Origin: Pseudocercospora fijiensis CIRAD86
Taxonomy: Eukaryota > Ascomycota > Dothideomycetes > Mycosphaerellales > Mycosphaerellaceae
DNA: 64,000 bases
NCBI RefSeq assembly: GCF_000340215.1
Contig: NW_006921556.1
Span: forward strand, 1-64,000
Reading direction: 5' to 3'
Positions 1 through 10,439 of the stretch are shown here, piece by piece; positions within the stretch are counted from its first letter, which is position 1, and the number at the start of each line of letters is the position of its first letter. The position numbers and the translations under genes were made by a program. The notes beneath the pieces were generated by a model, which had not been told where the DNA came from, made no database searches, and was given only the letters and a program-made list of their open reading frames with translations.

Positions 1-600
1 ACTGTAATTCTCGTAGATAAACGTTTGTTTATATATTTTAACACTCTAGTTTACTAGTAGCAGACATTGTACGCGCGCGCGAGAAGTATTAGATTAATAC
101 ATATAGAAAACTAGCGGAGCGGAAGGGCGACGGGGCTACGAGAACCCTAGGAGTCTAAGGATAATATAGTATACAGTAAACATATAAAGTCTAATATTGA
201 TCGCACCCCCGCGGAGTAACCGAGTAGTATACTATTTATAGGCTGAACCTAACCCTTTGCAGATACACTAACCGTTCGTAGACCTAGTAACCGTTCTTAT
301 AATACTAAATATTCAAAATATTAATAGGTAGATACTATTAAGACATAGCTAAAAGTATTAATAGTTAGTGGGAAGATAAACAGTTATAGACACGGTTAGC
401 ATACAGACGGACAGCTCAAATTTGGTATAACTGTAATTAAAGATCATATACATCAACTGTAGTTAATCTTATAGCTGCGTATAATCCTATAGGTACGCCT
501 AGGTAGGCTTCGCTTGGCCCGCTAGTATATATATTGTATCGTGCCTTGTTGTGATATTGTTCTGTATAAGACCGAATTATTAAAGATTTAGAAGAGATAC
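1..600. other. Non-coding AT-rich stretch, no gene seen
   Basis: No frame on either strand gives a coherent protein, even when TAG and TAA are read through. TpA-rich composition is like the rest of the window. I see no RNA gene, terminal repeat or tandem array here. Confidence 0.5.
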
Positions 601-627
601 GAGTTAGGACTTAGCAGGTCTAAGCAG

Positions 628-648
628 CCTATAAAGTGGGGCGCCTTA
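628..648 (+). promoter_or_regulatory. GC-rich box with TATAAAG, shared with 24921
   Basis: The sequence CCTATAAAG(T/C)GGGGCGCCT occurs here and again at 24921-24940. Each copy lies 250-470 bp upstream of the putative ATG of a long plus-strand gene relic (1101 and 25167). The TATA-like core and the position suggest a shared promoter or a shared element terminus. This is inferred from two copies only. Confidence 0.35.
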
Positions 649-689
649 GAGGAGGGGTGGCTCGGGCTCGGAGCTAGGGCTAGCGCTTA

Positions 690-758
690 GGGTAGCGCTC
701 GGGCTTTTAGCTCGGGCTAGCTAGGGGTAGCGCTCGGGCTTTTAGCTAGGGCTCGGTT
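690..758. repeat. GC-rich 35-bp tandem duplication
   Basis: Two adjacent copies with a period of about 35 bp begin with GGTAGCGCTCGGGCTTTTAG at 691 and 726. They sit in a GC-rich patch (about 650-860) that contrasts with the flanking DNA, just downstream of the TATAAAG box and upstream of the 1101 gene relic. Confidence 0.7.
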
Positions 759-881
759 TAACGGCTAGGTTAGCCTACCTCTTACCCCTAGAGCCCCTAG
801 TAAAGGTTTAGTATCGTTCCCTTGTCTGCCCCTAGGCCTTAGAGGCCTTAGCGTTGCGTTAGTAATTGAAGTCTATGCGAG

Positions 882-884
<3 letters not shown>

Positions 885-912
<28 letters not shown>
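885..912. repeat. (TA)n microsatellite
   Basis: About 14 consecutive TA dinucleotides. No other structure is visible. Confidence 0.9.
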
Positions 913-915
<3 letters not shown>

Positions 916-1100
916 GATATTCCTAACTAGTTCTATCTACGTAAGCCGATACAATCTCTAACACTTTTCTTTTTAAGTATAGACGATCAATATCCTCCTA
1001 AACAAGCGACGCAAAAGAGACGCAAGATTCCGCGTTATATCCTTACTGCTTAACTAGGCCTTCCTAATAATACGATAGACTAGGAAATTGATAATCGACA

Positions 1101-4100
1101 ATGTCTACGCCGTATTCAACGATACCGCCTAAGCCGAAGGCAAACGGTACAATCTACTAGTATAACTACCTAGCCTACTATTTTACTCTTTCTAATTACT
1201 ACTTAGCTATCTAGCCGGCTAATTATATCGATCCTATTACTGCTACTAGGTAAGCTCCTTTCGATACCCCGGATAAGAATAACGATTTAGGGATCGACGG
1301 GTTTAGTAGTAATAACTACGAGAACTATTACGATAATAGCAACTACGACTCCGACGAAGTAGACAATCCGGGAGATAAAGGAGACTCTCCGGAAGATAGA
1401 GCAGACTATCTAGAAAATAAAGTAGACGATCCGGAAGATAAACTAATACCCTAGCTTCTAGTAGAGCGCGCTAGGGAACAACGCATCGCGAATACCTACA
1501 ACGAGCCTCTAGTACGTAATTTGTTAATCTCTAAGCGTCTTAGTACTAAACAGAACGCTAATATAGGACGAACCTACCCTATTGTTAGATCGCTAAGTTT
1601 CTGTTAGCGAAGGCGGTCTTACTCGCGAAGAACAGGATAGTCTTAATAACTCGTTCGAGGACTTCGTCCTCGAAGCACTAGAGGTATAGCTATACGCAAT
1701 AACTGCCGAGGCACCTAGCGATCCACTACTACGTAATCTCCCCTAAACCTAACAAATCTAGCGAGCTTTTAACTAAGCAAGGCAGAGAGCGGCCCTCTCT
1801 TACGAGGATACAGCCGAAGGACTAGAGAGGTAGGCGATTAAGGACTTCGACTATGCTCGAGAGCGGGAGGAGCTAGCTTTAATGTTATATAGGCAATTAT
1901 AGCAGTTCTAGGGGTGTACTTAGTTAGCATACGAACAATCTCTCGACGCTTATAGGGTAGATTTCGATCGGAGCGGAGTATAACACTATTCTTTAAAACA
2001 ACTAGAGACCGTCGAGGGTACGCTATACGTCCTTACTAGTTCTTAACTCTTAGAACGCCGTAAAGGAGAGACTAGTCCTAGTCTCTTACCCTAATCGCTT
2101 CGGAAACATATCGAAGGTCGTTTGCATTCTAGAGCTACCTACGAAGAGCCTCGGTATCTTTGTATTTATCAATTATATAAGCTAAACACCCTATCTGCTT
2201 CCGCCCCTCCTATTACCTACGATAATGATTCTTATATAGGCTTCCCGAGCTCTCTTGCGGCCTTTAGACAGGTACTACATATTAACCAAATTCCTCCTAA
2301 GGGACGGCAGATTACAAAGGAGCTCTACCTAAATCCTAGCATCTAAGGGGTCTAGCCTAGAAACTTCGACTAAGTCGATATTACTCGATATTGTTACTAG
2401 CTGTTTGCAACGTTCTAATCCGAGTACGGTAGAACTAACATCTATCTTATTTATACTTAAAAGCTACGGCCGTTAACCTATCTTACCGATGCTAAATCTC
2501 GTAATTTTTACGATCTCGCACTCTATCTATCGCTAAGAGAGGTACTACTACAAAGCAGCCTACTAGATATTACCCCTACTTACGATGTGTCTCTTAACAA
2601 TGCAAAGGCCGTTACTAGAAGCAAACGGACGTTAGGGTTATCGGGAGAAACTAACGCTTATATTACTTACGCCGTTCTATAAGAATGTTTAGAGCGTCTA
2701 TAGACTAAAATAGAATAGCGTATAAACTATATCGATCGACTCGCGGAATTTCGAAGGACGCTAATTTTCTTCTCGGCGAAGAACACTAAGTATAGCTACC
2801 GCTCGATACGATTGTCGGAGCAACTTCGTTCGTTCTACTATAAAGTTCTATAATAGTACGATATTATATATCTTCCAACTCTCGTTATAGATATTAGTAA
2901 AGAGACTACGGCTTGCGAAGATACCCCTCGTATACTTTGTTACCGTCCCTGCTGTATTAAAGCCTACGCTAACCGCTTATTCCCTAAAACGCTAATATGC
3001 AATAGGCCGAAGACGGTAAAGCTCTATCGTTATATACACTGTAGGGACCTAACCAATAGAACTATTACGCCTTTAGCAAAATCTCTGCTCGGCTCCTAAG
3101 GGTGTCTATATGTCTAGTTCTACGCTTAAAGCAAATGTTAGTTAGATATTCGAAAGAACTTCCCGTTCTCTTACGAGCGATTCGACTAGTTTGCGGCCGG
3201 TAGGAGGGGTAGAGTTAACCTAAGCAAACTAGGAAGAGCTGCCAATTAGATAGACTAGATACTACAGGACTATACGCAGTCTAAGCTTCGGGTCTACGAT
3301 AGCCGAGAATATGCGTATTAGAATATGCTAGCCCGTAAAGAATACCGCCTAACTTAGGAAGCGTTCTATAAACTTATACTCGTTGCCGAAGAGCAAGAAC
3401 GCGTCATTCAATATCTCCCCTTACGCCTACAATTCAGCACACTCGCCTTTATCCCTTACTAGTCTATCGATACTAAGGAGTAGCTGAATTTCGGAAGGTA
3501 TAGAACTAATCGACTCTGCGCCGTTCTAGAGGATGCCGAATCTCGAACGAAGGGGTTTCCGAGCCCGGATAAGAGCAGGTTTATGCTACTAATTATAGAC
3601 GCTATTCGTACGATACCGATTGCGCCTAACTTCTCTAGTAAAGACTATCGTGACCTATAGGCGTATCCTATCCGGAAGAATCCCGAGCGCTATAGCGTAG
3701 GGTTCGGAGCTACGATGCCTAAGTATAGCTTTAGCTAGTTTAGTCCGATTTGTAACTAGGAGAATCTTACCTTTTATCTATCCCTAAAGAATCTCGTTAC
3801 GGTCTCGGCTACGCGAATTCAGGCTGCCTTTGTAAGGCGAGCGCAGGCGGTAGAGGCTGGAATAAACACTTTAGCACGCGTCTAATAGTGCTACAATCAA
3901 ATAACGCGAAGACCTACCTAGGCTAGCGCTAAGATCTACGACTTCCTCCTTAATATAGCTCTATACGAAGCTCTCTATCAATTTCGGTAGGACTTCTAGG
4001 AGGCCGTCCGAAAGCGTAATATATAAGAAGCGGATTATAGCCGATTAGCTAACGACATTATGTTCTACTACGACGACATCGCGTCGGTAGCTATCGTAAA

Positions 4101-5230
4101 GCCTAGGATTAATGCCGTATACGGCCGAACTAGGGTACTTAGGAACCCCCGCTAGCTGCTTAATATATTCTTCTAGAATCTCTAAGATACTACTAGCTAC
4201 GATCTAAAGGCAAGCAATCGAAATCTAGGTTATCGGAAAAACTTCTTTAGAAAGCCATTCCGTTAGCAGCTATAGCTTATTTAGTAAGCCTATTAAAGTC
4301 CTTCATTTCGAGGAACTCGTCTCCTATAGGGCTATAATGCTTTTTTCGAGAAACTCTATATTATATGTCTCCGTACCTATTAGCTACTTCCGTCCCCGGA
4401 GACCTCAACTAGTAATCTAAGCTATACGAGCAAAGGCAAAGGGCGCTAGTATATAGCGGTAACCCGCACTATAGAGCTAGTCTATAGTAATTAGCCGATA
4501 TACGACCTAGTTCTTTACTATTATTAGTCTATCGGACAGGTTCCGATGTCTAGCCGTCTAGTGCTACCGGAGTTTATATTATACCTACATTAGGATTACG
4601 AGTTACGCTTTAAGCAATTCGTTTTAGGATATATACGATCCGCGGACCGTATACCTAGCGCCGTTTAAGTCGATCTCCCTAAAGATTAGCCGGCGCTAGC
4701 GACCGTAGGAGGCTAGCTAGCTGAAGACTTAGAGTAGGAACCGCAGACGACACCTTTAAAGAAGTACTAGGTATCGCAGCTCGAATTTGAACGTATAGAG
4801 CTACTATCCCGATACGAACCCTAATATAATTACTACGTTCGACGGGGTCCGAAGCATCTCGAATATTATAGCTCTAGTACCTCTTAGGAAGTGCTCTAGG
4901 CGGTACCGCTTACTAGTCGATTACTTCGGGCAAGTATAGGGCTTTATCGTAGTATATTTTAGCTTCGCTCCTAAGTATAGATTAGTTACGGAAAAGGGGA
5001 AGACTGTTAGTATACACTTAAGATGCAGATAGTTTTCCCTCGGTTAGGACGGCGCGTACAATCGGGTTCTAGTAGACTACCTTAGTTAAGGCCTTTGCAG
5101 TTGCTTAGTACGAAAGATGCGTTTTGTTTGTCTCCTATATTTTAGACCGCTTGTAGCAATGTTATACGTACTCGTATTACAACTCGCATATACACTATAG
5201 CTACGGCGTCTGTCGGCATAACCTAGAGTC
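1101..5230 (+). pseudogene. Large unidentified gene relic (about 1,350 codons), RIP-damaged
   Basis: From the ATG at 1101 (MSTPYSTIPPKPK) plus-strand frames stay protein-like to about 5.2 kb if TAG and TAA are read as Gln, with at least one frame change before 2122. The N-terminal 120 codons are acidic and Asn/Asp-rich. A 74-codon piece at 2122-2346 is open, and the same frame continues through 2400-3900 with stops only at CAG/CAA-like positions. A CxxC-like pair (RPCCIKAYANR) lies near 2950. The later part (3900-5230) is Tyr/Gln-rich and helical-looking. I recognise no domain. It faces the minus-strand relic at 5430-6127. The start is the first ATG in a good frame; the end is approximate. 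It could be a host gene or an accessory-element cargo gene. Confidence 0.6.
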
Positions 5231-5429
5231 TATAATAGTACACGGTGTATAACGTATGCTAACACTCTTCTACCGAAGTGTGCTGATTGTATAAAGTGCT
5301 TATACTATAGTACAAGCGCGTTGCATTAGTTAAAGCTAATTAATCGTACCCGAAAGCTAATATTCTTAACGTCGTAGCTATAAGAAGGTCAATTTACGCT
5401 ACAATAATCTCGCAGCCTCGCTATTCGAT

Positions 5430-6127
5430 CTAACGCCGTTTAGCTAACTAGATTTGCGGGGTCGTCTACGCTTACGTTTTAGGGGGCTATCCGTAACGCT
5501 AGTACTTTCCTCGTGTATATTGCCCCTAATTCGGTCCGAAACTTGATCTTCGCCCCTACTAGAGGATTCCCCTCGCGCTTTCCTTTCCCCCTACAGCTTT
5601 GCCTTCCCCTATTAATCCCCGGAACTTATATCGCTTATCGATAAGGGGGAGGAGGCCTTAGGATTGCGTCTAGGGGTAGCAGGCCTCCCTGCCTTGTTTG
5701 TAGCTTTAGTCTTATTATACGGTGTTTTGCGAGCTTCCGATAATATAAAGCCTACATCCTCGATGTGTTATTCCCGACTCGTTAGATCGTTACCTAGTTA
5801 CATCGGTTAGTATACGTTCCCGGACAACTAGAACCGAACATCCTGCCTTCGCTATCGCTCTTCCCCTTCTCGTGCCTCTCCGAAGGATTTAAAACAACAA
5901 TTTCTATCGGCTAAACGAATATTAGCTGCTACTAATAGTCTAAGTATTCGGACGCGCTTACCCTTACTATCGAACTCGTTTATGTCCCTATAGGTTCCGT
6001 CGTCTAGCTCTACTACGTCGCTATACTTGTTATCGAAACTTGGCTTAACGATGTCCTTCTTTTTAGTAGTCCTTTTCTCTTTAGCGGTAGTCTTTAGCGT
6101 AGCTCCTAGCTTAGATCCTAGTTCCAA
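5430..6127 (-). pseudogene. Small Lys/Ser-rich protein relic with basic tail
   Basis: On the minus strand a 91-codon open stretch (6127 to 5855; begins MELGSKLGATLK) continues in the same frame to about 5430 with TAG/TAA at Gln-like codons. The N-terminus is very Lys/Thr-rich (KEKRTTKKK). A middle segment reads like a small globular piece (DDGTYRDINEF). The C-terminus ends in a run of Lys/Arg (KRKRRRPRKSS) resembling a nuclear localisation signal. The family is not recognised. It is convergent with the large relic at 1101-5230. A similar minus-strand protein with a basic tail occurs at 41470-42240. Confidence 0.5.
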
Positions 6128-6129
6128 TT

Positions 6130-6778
6130 TTACGATAACATCTACACTATTATAGTATTAGTGCGAAACTGCGTTTGCTAGGCTCTATTAGCCTACTATT
6201 AAGGTATCTTCGTATACCGGGGGATATACCTACCTAGAGAATAAGCTATATTAAGAAGGCTTCGGCGTCGGCGATCGTCGTAGTCGCTAATAGCCGTACG
6301 TAGCTACTAGCGGTTAGGGTATATTATAGGGGAGTAAAGACTGCGCGACATGCCTGCTCGAATAGCTTATTATCGCTTATCGCAGCTAGGCGTCGCTTGC
6401 TACGCCGAGATTCAGTTTTAATATCTCCTATTATAGGGAAATTAGTAGAGTAGTATATAGGAGTAATGTAATGTAGCGTCGAGATCTAGCTGTTCGGCGG
6501 TTAGAATTTAATATATAATAAGGTACGATAGGTCCGCCTAGCGGCTTGTAGCGTACGGCTCGGGCCCTTAAGTATTACCCTAGTAACGATACGTAATCTT
6601 GTTTTTCCCCTTAACGCGACCCCGCCCCTAGAGCGCGTATATAGTTTCTAGCTTATTTTAAACAACAATTATCCCCGTTAACACTATAGGACATACGTAT
6701 ATACGCCTTACAACTAGCGATATTACTGTCAACCGTCGCTTATAATACAATCGGAGGCGGGCTTAAATATCCCTACTA
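6130..6778. other. Intergenic, nothing recognised
   Basis: TpA-rich DNA between a minus-strand relic and the plus-strand relic A. No coherent frame and no repeat shared with elsewhere in the window was noticed. It could hold divergent promoters. Confidence 0.4.
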
Positions 6779-7952
6779 TGCCTCCTAAGGCCTAACTCTC
6801 TAGTAATAAGCTAGTATAGGAGAACGACCCTAATGTAAGCCCTTTTATACTACACGGTCGGTTGCTGCGTAGACTAACCGATCTATAGCCGGAAGCCGTT
6901 ATTTAGGAGCTTGTATATCGTTACGGTAGAGGCGAGGGTTCTACCGCTATACTCGAGCAGCTCTCGAAAGTTCTAGGCGAGAATCCTACTAGTATATCTA
7001 ACTATATAACTGCGTTCGGGTAATACAATAAAGCGCTAGCCTTACCTCGGAAAGCACTATATTCGGTAGCTAATCTATTGTAGCTAGCGGCGATACCGCG
7101 AAGGCGAAGACGACTAGTGCCGTAGCTTTACCGCGTACGTCTAGCAAGGATAAGGTAGCGTCTCGTACTAACGGCAGTCCGGCCGGCTCTTAACTGCATC
7201 GGCTCTAGCTAAAGGCTACTATCTCTCCCCTATAGCAGAACGACGATGACGTCTAGGCCTCTTCCCGTAAGACTCCTACCGCCTCTAACCCGGACATCTA
7301 CCGGCCTATAAACGAGAAGTCCGAGTCCTAGGGCGAGTCTGCTATCTTAAAGGGCGGCGAGAAGACTAGTACGTACTAACAGCTAATCGGGGAGAAGCTT
7401 AAGGGAGGCGCCTAGGATAGCGAGTCTGCGGCGCTATCTAAAGGCAAAGCTAAGGGTATCGAGAAGCGTATAGTAGCTTCTAACATGTCTAACTACGCGT
7501 CGGAGCTATCTAGCTCTGCATCCTTAAGCTTAGATAAGGCGTCCGAGTCCGACTCGGGATCCTCTCGTTAGTCCGACTAGTCCGACGCTAATCCTAAGAA
7601 GCGTCGATCCTTATATAAGAAGGGAGGTCGTACTAAGTCTACTAAGCAAGATAAGAAGAAGCGCACCTCGAAGGGACATTACGAGGCTTCTCGCCGTTTA
7701 TCGAACTCTAAGTATTATTCTAGCAAGAAGAGCCGCTACTTTTATAGCTTAGGCTACGGCTCGGGAAAGAAGAAAGCGTCTTTAAAGCGTAAGCGTAATC
7801 TAGACTCCGAAAACGACGAGGAAGACCCTATCTCCGAGGAAGAGTCTAGTAAGAAGTATAAGAAGAGACGTAGCGATAGCTATCGGCGTACTCGTTACGC
7901 TCGTTACGCTCGTTACGCTCGTTACGCTACGTCTTCCGACGAGAGCGAGTAA
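6779..7952 (+). pseudogene. Tandem family copy A, N-terminal half (Ser/Lys-rich)
   Basis: The frame starts at ATG 6779 (MPPKAQLSSNK, reading TAA as Gln) and gives about 80 residues of ordinary globular-looking sequence. A frame change near 7070 leads into a long charged region: Ser/Asp stretches, Lys/Arg clusters, then an acidic patch (SENDEEDPISEEE) and four perfect 9-bp repeats encoding RYA (about 7889-7925). It closes at SSDESE, where GTAAGT at about 7948 resembles a 5' splice site. It is followed at 8480 by a segment homologous to relic B, so 6779-9728 is probably one spliced or broken gene. No known domain was recognised. Confidence 0.55.
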
Positions 7953-8480
7953 GTACGAGTAAGAGAAATAATACATATATATTGTAGCCCGATAGATTAT
8001 CGGCGATACACTCTTATCGGTTACGGCATACGATAGCTGCTCTTAGTATAGAACAGGTTAGTTATAGTAGTCTAAGGCTATTGTAGAGCTAAATTAGCTT
8101 TATCTTATTAGCGCTCAAAGAGCCGCTTTTTAACTAAGATATTACCAAATTTCAAGGCCTAGAAAGTTGCCCTCCTAGCCCGGTCCGTTTGCGTAGAGTA
8201 GGCGAGGAGGTCCCTGCTAGCTACTATAGACAAGGTTTAATAAGGACATTTCCCGTAGTAGACTCTTCCCCCTGCCCTAAATGTATACCTTGTCCCTAGT
8301 AAGGCCCTTGCAACCTTCCGCTACATTTAGTTACCCTTTAATATACGCGTGTCTCTATCTCCTAGTTATTAAGACTAGAATCCGGCTTTACCGCGTCTAT
8401 AAGGATATTTCATCCCTACGTTTCTATCCCGCTATTCGGCTATACGAGGTGCTCCTCCGTAGCAAACAAAGCAAGTAAGG
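7953..8480. other. Between the two halves of copy A; possible intron or decayed linker
   Basis: No frame is convincing. The 65-codon open stretch at 8281-8478 does not match the sister copies and is probably chance. The region starts with a splice-donor-like GTAAGT. Confidence 0.3.
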
Positions 8481-9728
8481 ATGATTTCGGTAGAAAGGCG
8501 TAAGGAATACTCGCAGCGGTAGCACCCGAGAACGGTAGAACGCGAGAAAACCCTATAGGGAGGTACGCGTAAGCCGTCGGGCGGCACTAAGCTTCTACGT
8601 ATTAACGCTAACGGTTCGAAAAACAGGCGCTATATTAGAGGGAATAAGTTTTTAGAAAAATCTCTAACGGCTATCTGCGCCTATCTATAGCAGTATATAA
8701 AGCGAATAGGGCCGTCTTAGTAGTTAGATTAGCGAGTGCGTAGGCCTCGTTATAGGCCTCTTCGACGTGAGAAACTATATAACGAATAATAGACTAGAAC
8801 GAGTTATAAAATGCGGAGCAATGCGACTACAACCCCTAGTCGGACTGCTAGCAGGATACAATCGCCCGCCTAGCGATTGTTCGCCGGATTCTTAAGGACT
8901 ATATCTTCGGTAGTCTACTACGATTACATTTAGCGCGTTACGCGCTTCTAGGCATTTTATCAATGATTCTAGAAACTAGTAGATAAGATCGATTAAGACG
9001 ATAACCCGAATAGCTAAGTGTAGAGCAAGTTAACGCTATACTATACGGCGAATCTAATAGCCTATAGTCCTATCGACGAGGAATCTCGTTGAAGGCGCGG
9101 TCTCCCGGGTTAGTAGGTATATATAGGAAGGTATAAGGCTCCCGGTAGCGCTATTAGCGCTCGTCGCTTAGAAGACCTTATATACAATGCATTCTAGACC
9201 TGTCGTTTTTTTCTCCCTGTTTAGAGAATATATCAATCCTCTAGGCCTTCGTAACCTATTTAGTAATATAGCGTTAAGAATAGAGGAAGGTAATAGGAGA
9301 GAAAGGTATCCTAGCTAGGTAATACAAATCCGATATATAGTACTAGGCTAGATCCTAACAAAGTCTGCGGAACGTTGACGCTTATACGGCTAAAAGTAAC
9401 GGGAGTCGGTACCCGAAAGAATTAGCTAAGAGAGTCTATACTCGAGCTAGTTACTAAGCACCGTCCGATTAAGCGGATAACGATTATACTTACTATATAA
9501 CTTGACTAGAACGCTCTTAACACCCCCGACCCTAGACGAGACTATCGAGAAAACGACCTTCGCTATACTAAGAACTAGGGCAAGAGAGTCCTAGATAACG
9601 AGTACAGCGGCGAAGGCAAATTAGTTACCGGCGAGGACGACATCGACACTAAGGACCTCGACGAAACCGAATCGGTCGGCGGCGTAGAGTATATCGAAGT
9701 CGAGGATCTCGACGAGCTACTATACTAA
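8480..9728 (+). pseudogene. Tandem family copy A, C-terminal half
   Basis: It is homologous at DNA and protein level to 11400-12724 (copy B). The shared block RKPSGGTKLLRIN at about 8565 is followed by a helical region. The last 40 residues are acidic (GEDDIDTKDLDETESVGG, then EVEDLDELLY) and end at TAA 9726-9728. Frameshifts and TAG/TAA codons break the middle. The acidic tail is shared with copies B and C, which fixes the C-terminus firmly. The homologous 3' module follows. Function unknown. Confidence 0.65.
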
Positions 9729-9737
9729 TCGTAATAT

Positions 9738-9765
9738 ATCGGGATTATGCCTAGGGCTTCGCTAT
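9738..9765 (+). other. Conserved box upstream of pal-A, copy 1
   Basis: The sequence ATATCGGGATTATGCCTAGG and its next bases, right after the stop codon, recur after copies B and C. They resemble ATATCGGGCCTATAGCTCGA at 41074 and its counterpart at 48923. The box seems to be the first element of the recurring 3' module. Confidence 0.5.
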
Positions 9766-9892
9766 AATTCGGCTTATCGGCTCTAGACATCGTAAATAAA
9801 GACCTAACGCTCTCTAGTAGAGATGCTATTATACCTAATCCCTACTTCTTTCGTGTCTAGTAGTCTGCTAAGATGCCGTAGGGCTTACTAAT

Positions 9893-9943
9893 ATAGGTAT
9901 ATTAACCGCTATCTACGCTACGGCTCCTAATTAATATACCTAT
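9893..9943. repeat. pal-A copy 1 (51-bp interrupted palindrome)
   Basis: The arms ATAGGTATATTAA (9893-9905) and TTAATATACCTAT (9931-9943) are perfect complements around a 25-base loop. They lie about 165 bp after the stop codon of relic A. The same arms with different loops occur at six other places. Confidence 0.85.
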
Positions 9944-10061
9944 AGGCTATAATTGTACGGCGAGCGGTGCTATATATAGTATAGTCTCTACCTGCCCCTA
10001 AATCGTAATAAAGACCCGTGTTGTCTTACCGTTGCTATTCTAGCCGTGTCTGTATACTTGA

Positions 10062-10102
10062 TTTCCGTAGGACCGCCCTAGCGAAATGCGGGAAGTCCCG
10101 CA
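10062..10102. repeat. pal-B copy 1 plus GC hairpin
   Basis: Bases 10062-10086 match the 25-bp pal-B palindrome with a few arm mismatches (TTTCCGTAGGAC on the left, CCCTAGCGAAA on the right). Immediately after comes the perfect hairpin TGCGGGAAGTCCCGCA (10087-10102). It lies 119 bp after pal-A. Copies 2 and 3 have the same arrangement. Confidence 0.85.
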
Positions 10103-10439
10103 GACCCCTATCCGATCGCACCGTTAACCGTAGCAATTATATAGGAAATAAAAAGTGCTCCAATTTTAGCGGAGATGTGTCGTATATATAACTTATAGCA
10201 ATATTAACCGAGTATTGTATCTCTAGTCGATAGAGGTATAGGAGTCGCTTAAATCATTCCGCGTACACATCGCGCCCTTAGCGGGTAGCGGGATACGGAT
10301 AATGTTAGACGGCCGTTACGTATAGCGAACAAGCTAGTAGGACCGTCGAGAAATTTCGGGTAGCGTCCGTAGAGGACCCGTACGAGCTCGGACATTAGTA
10401 AACAAATAAACAAATAAAAGTCAGGTTCTGCTCTACTAG

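Larger units (their letters stand above)
9729..10430 (+). repeat. 3' module of copy A (homologous unit 1)
   Basis: About 700 bp of DNA homologous to 12725-13400 and 16107-16745 follows the stop codon. It contains the upstream box, pal-A, pal-B with the GC hairpin, and ends with an A-rich tract (GTAAACAAATAAACAAATAA) near 10396-10420. The A-rich end resembles the tails of non-LTR retroelements, but no reverse transcriptase is present nearby. Conservation of this untranslated part is at least as good as that of the coding part. Confidence 0.8.
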
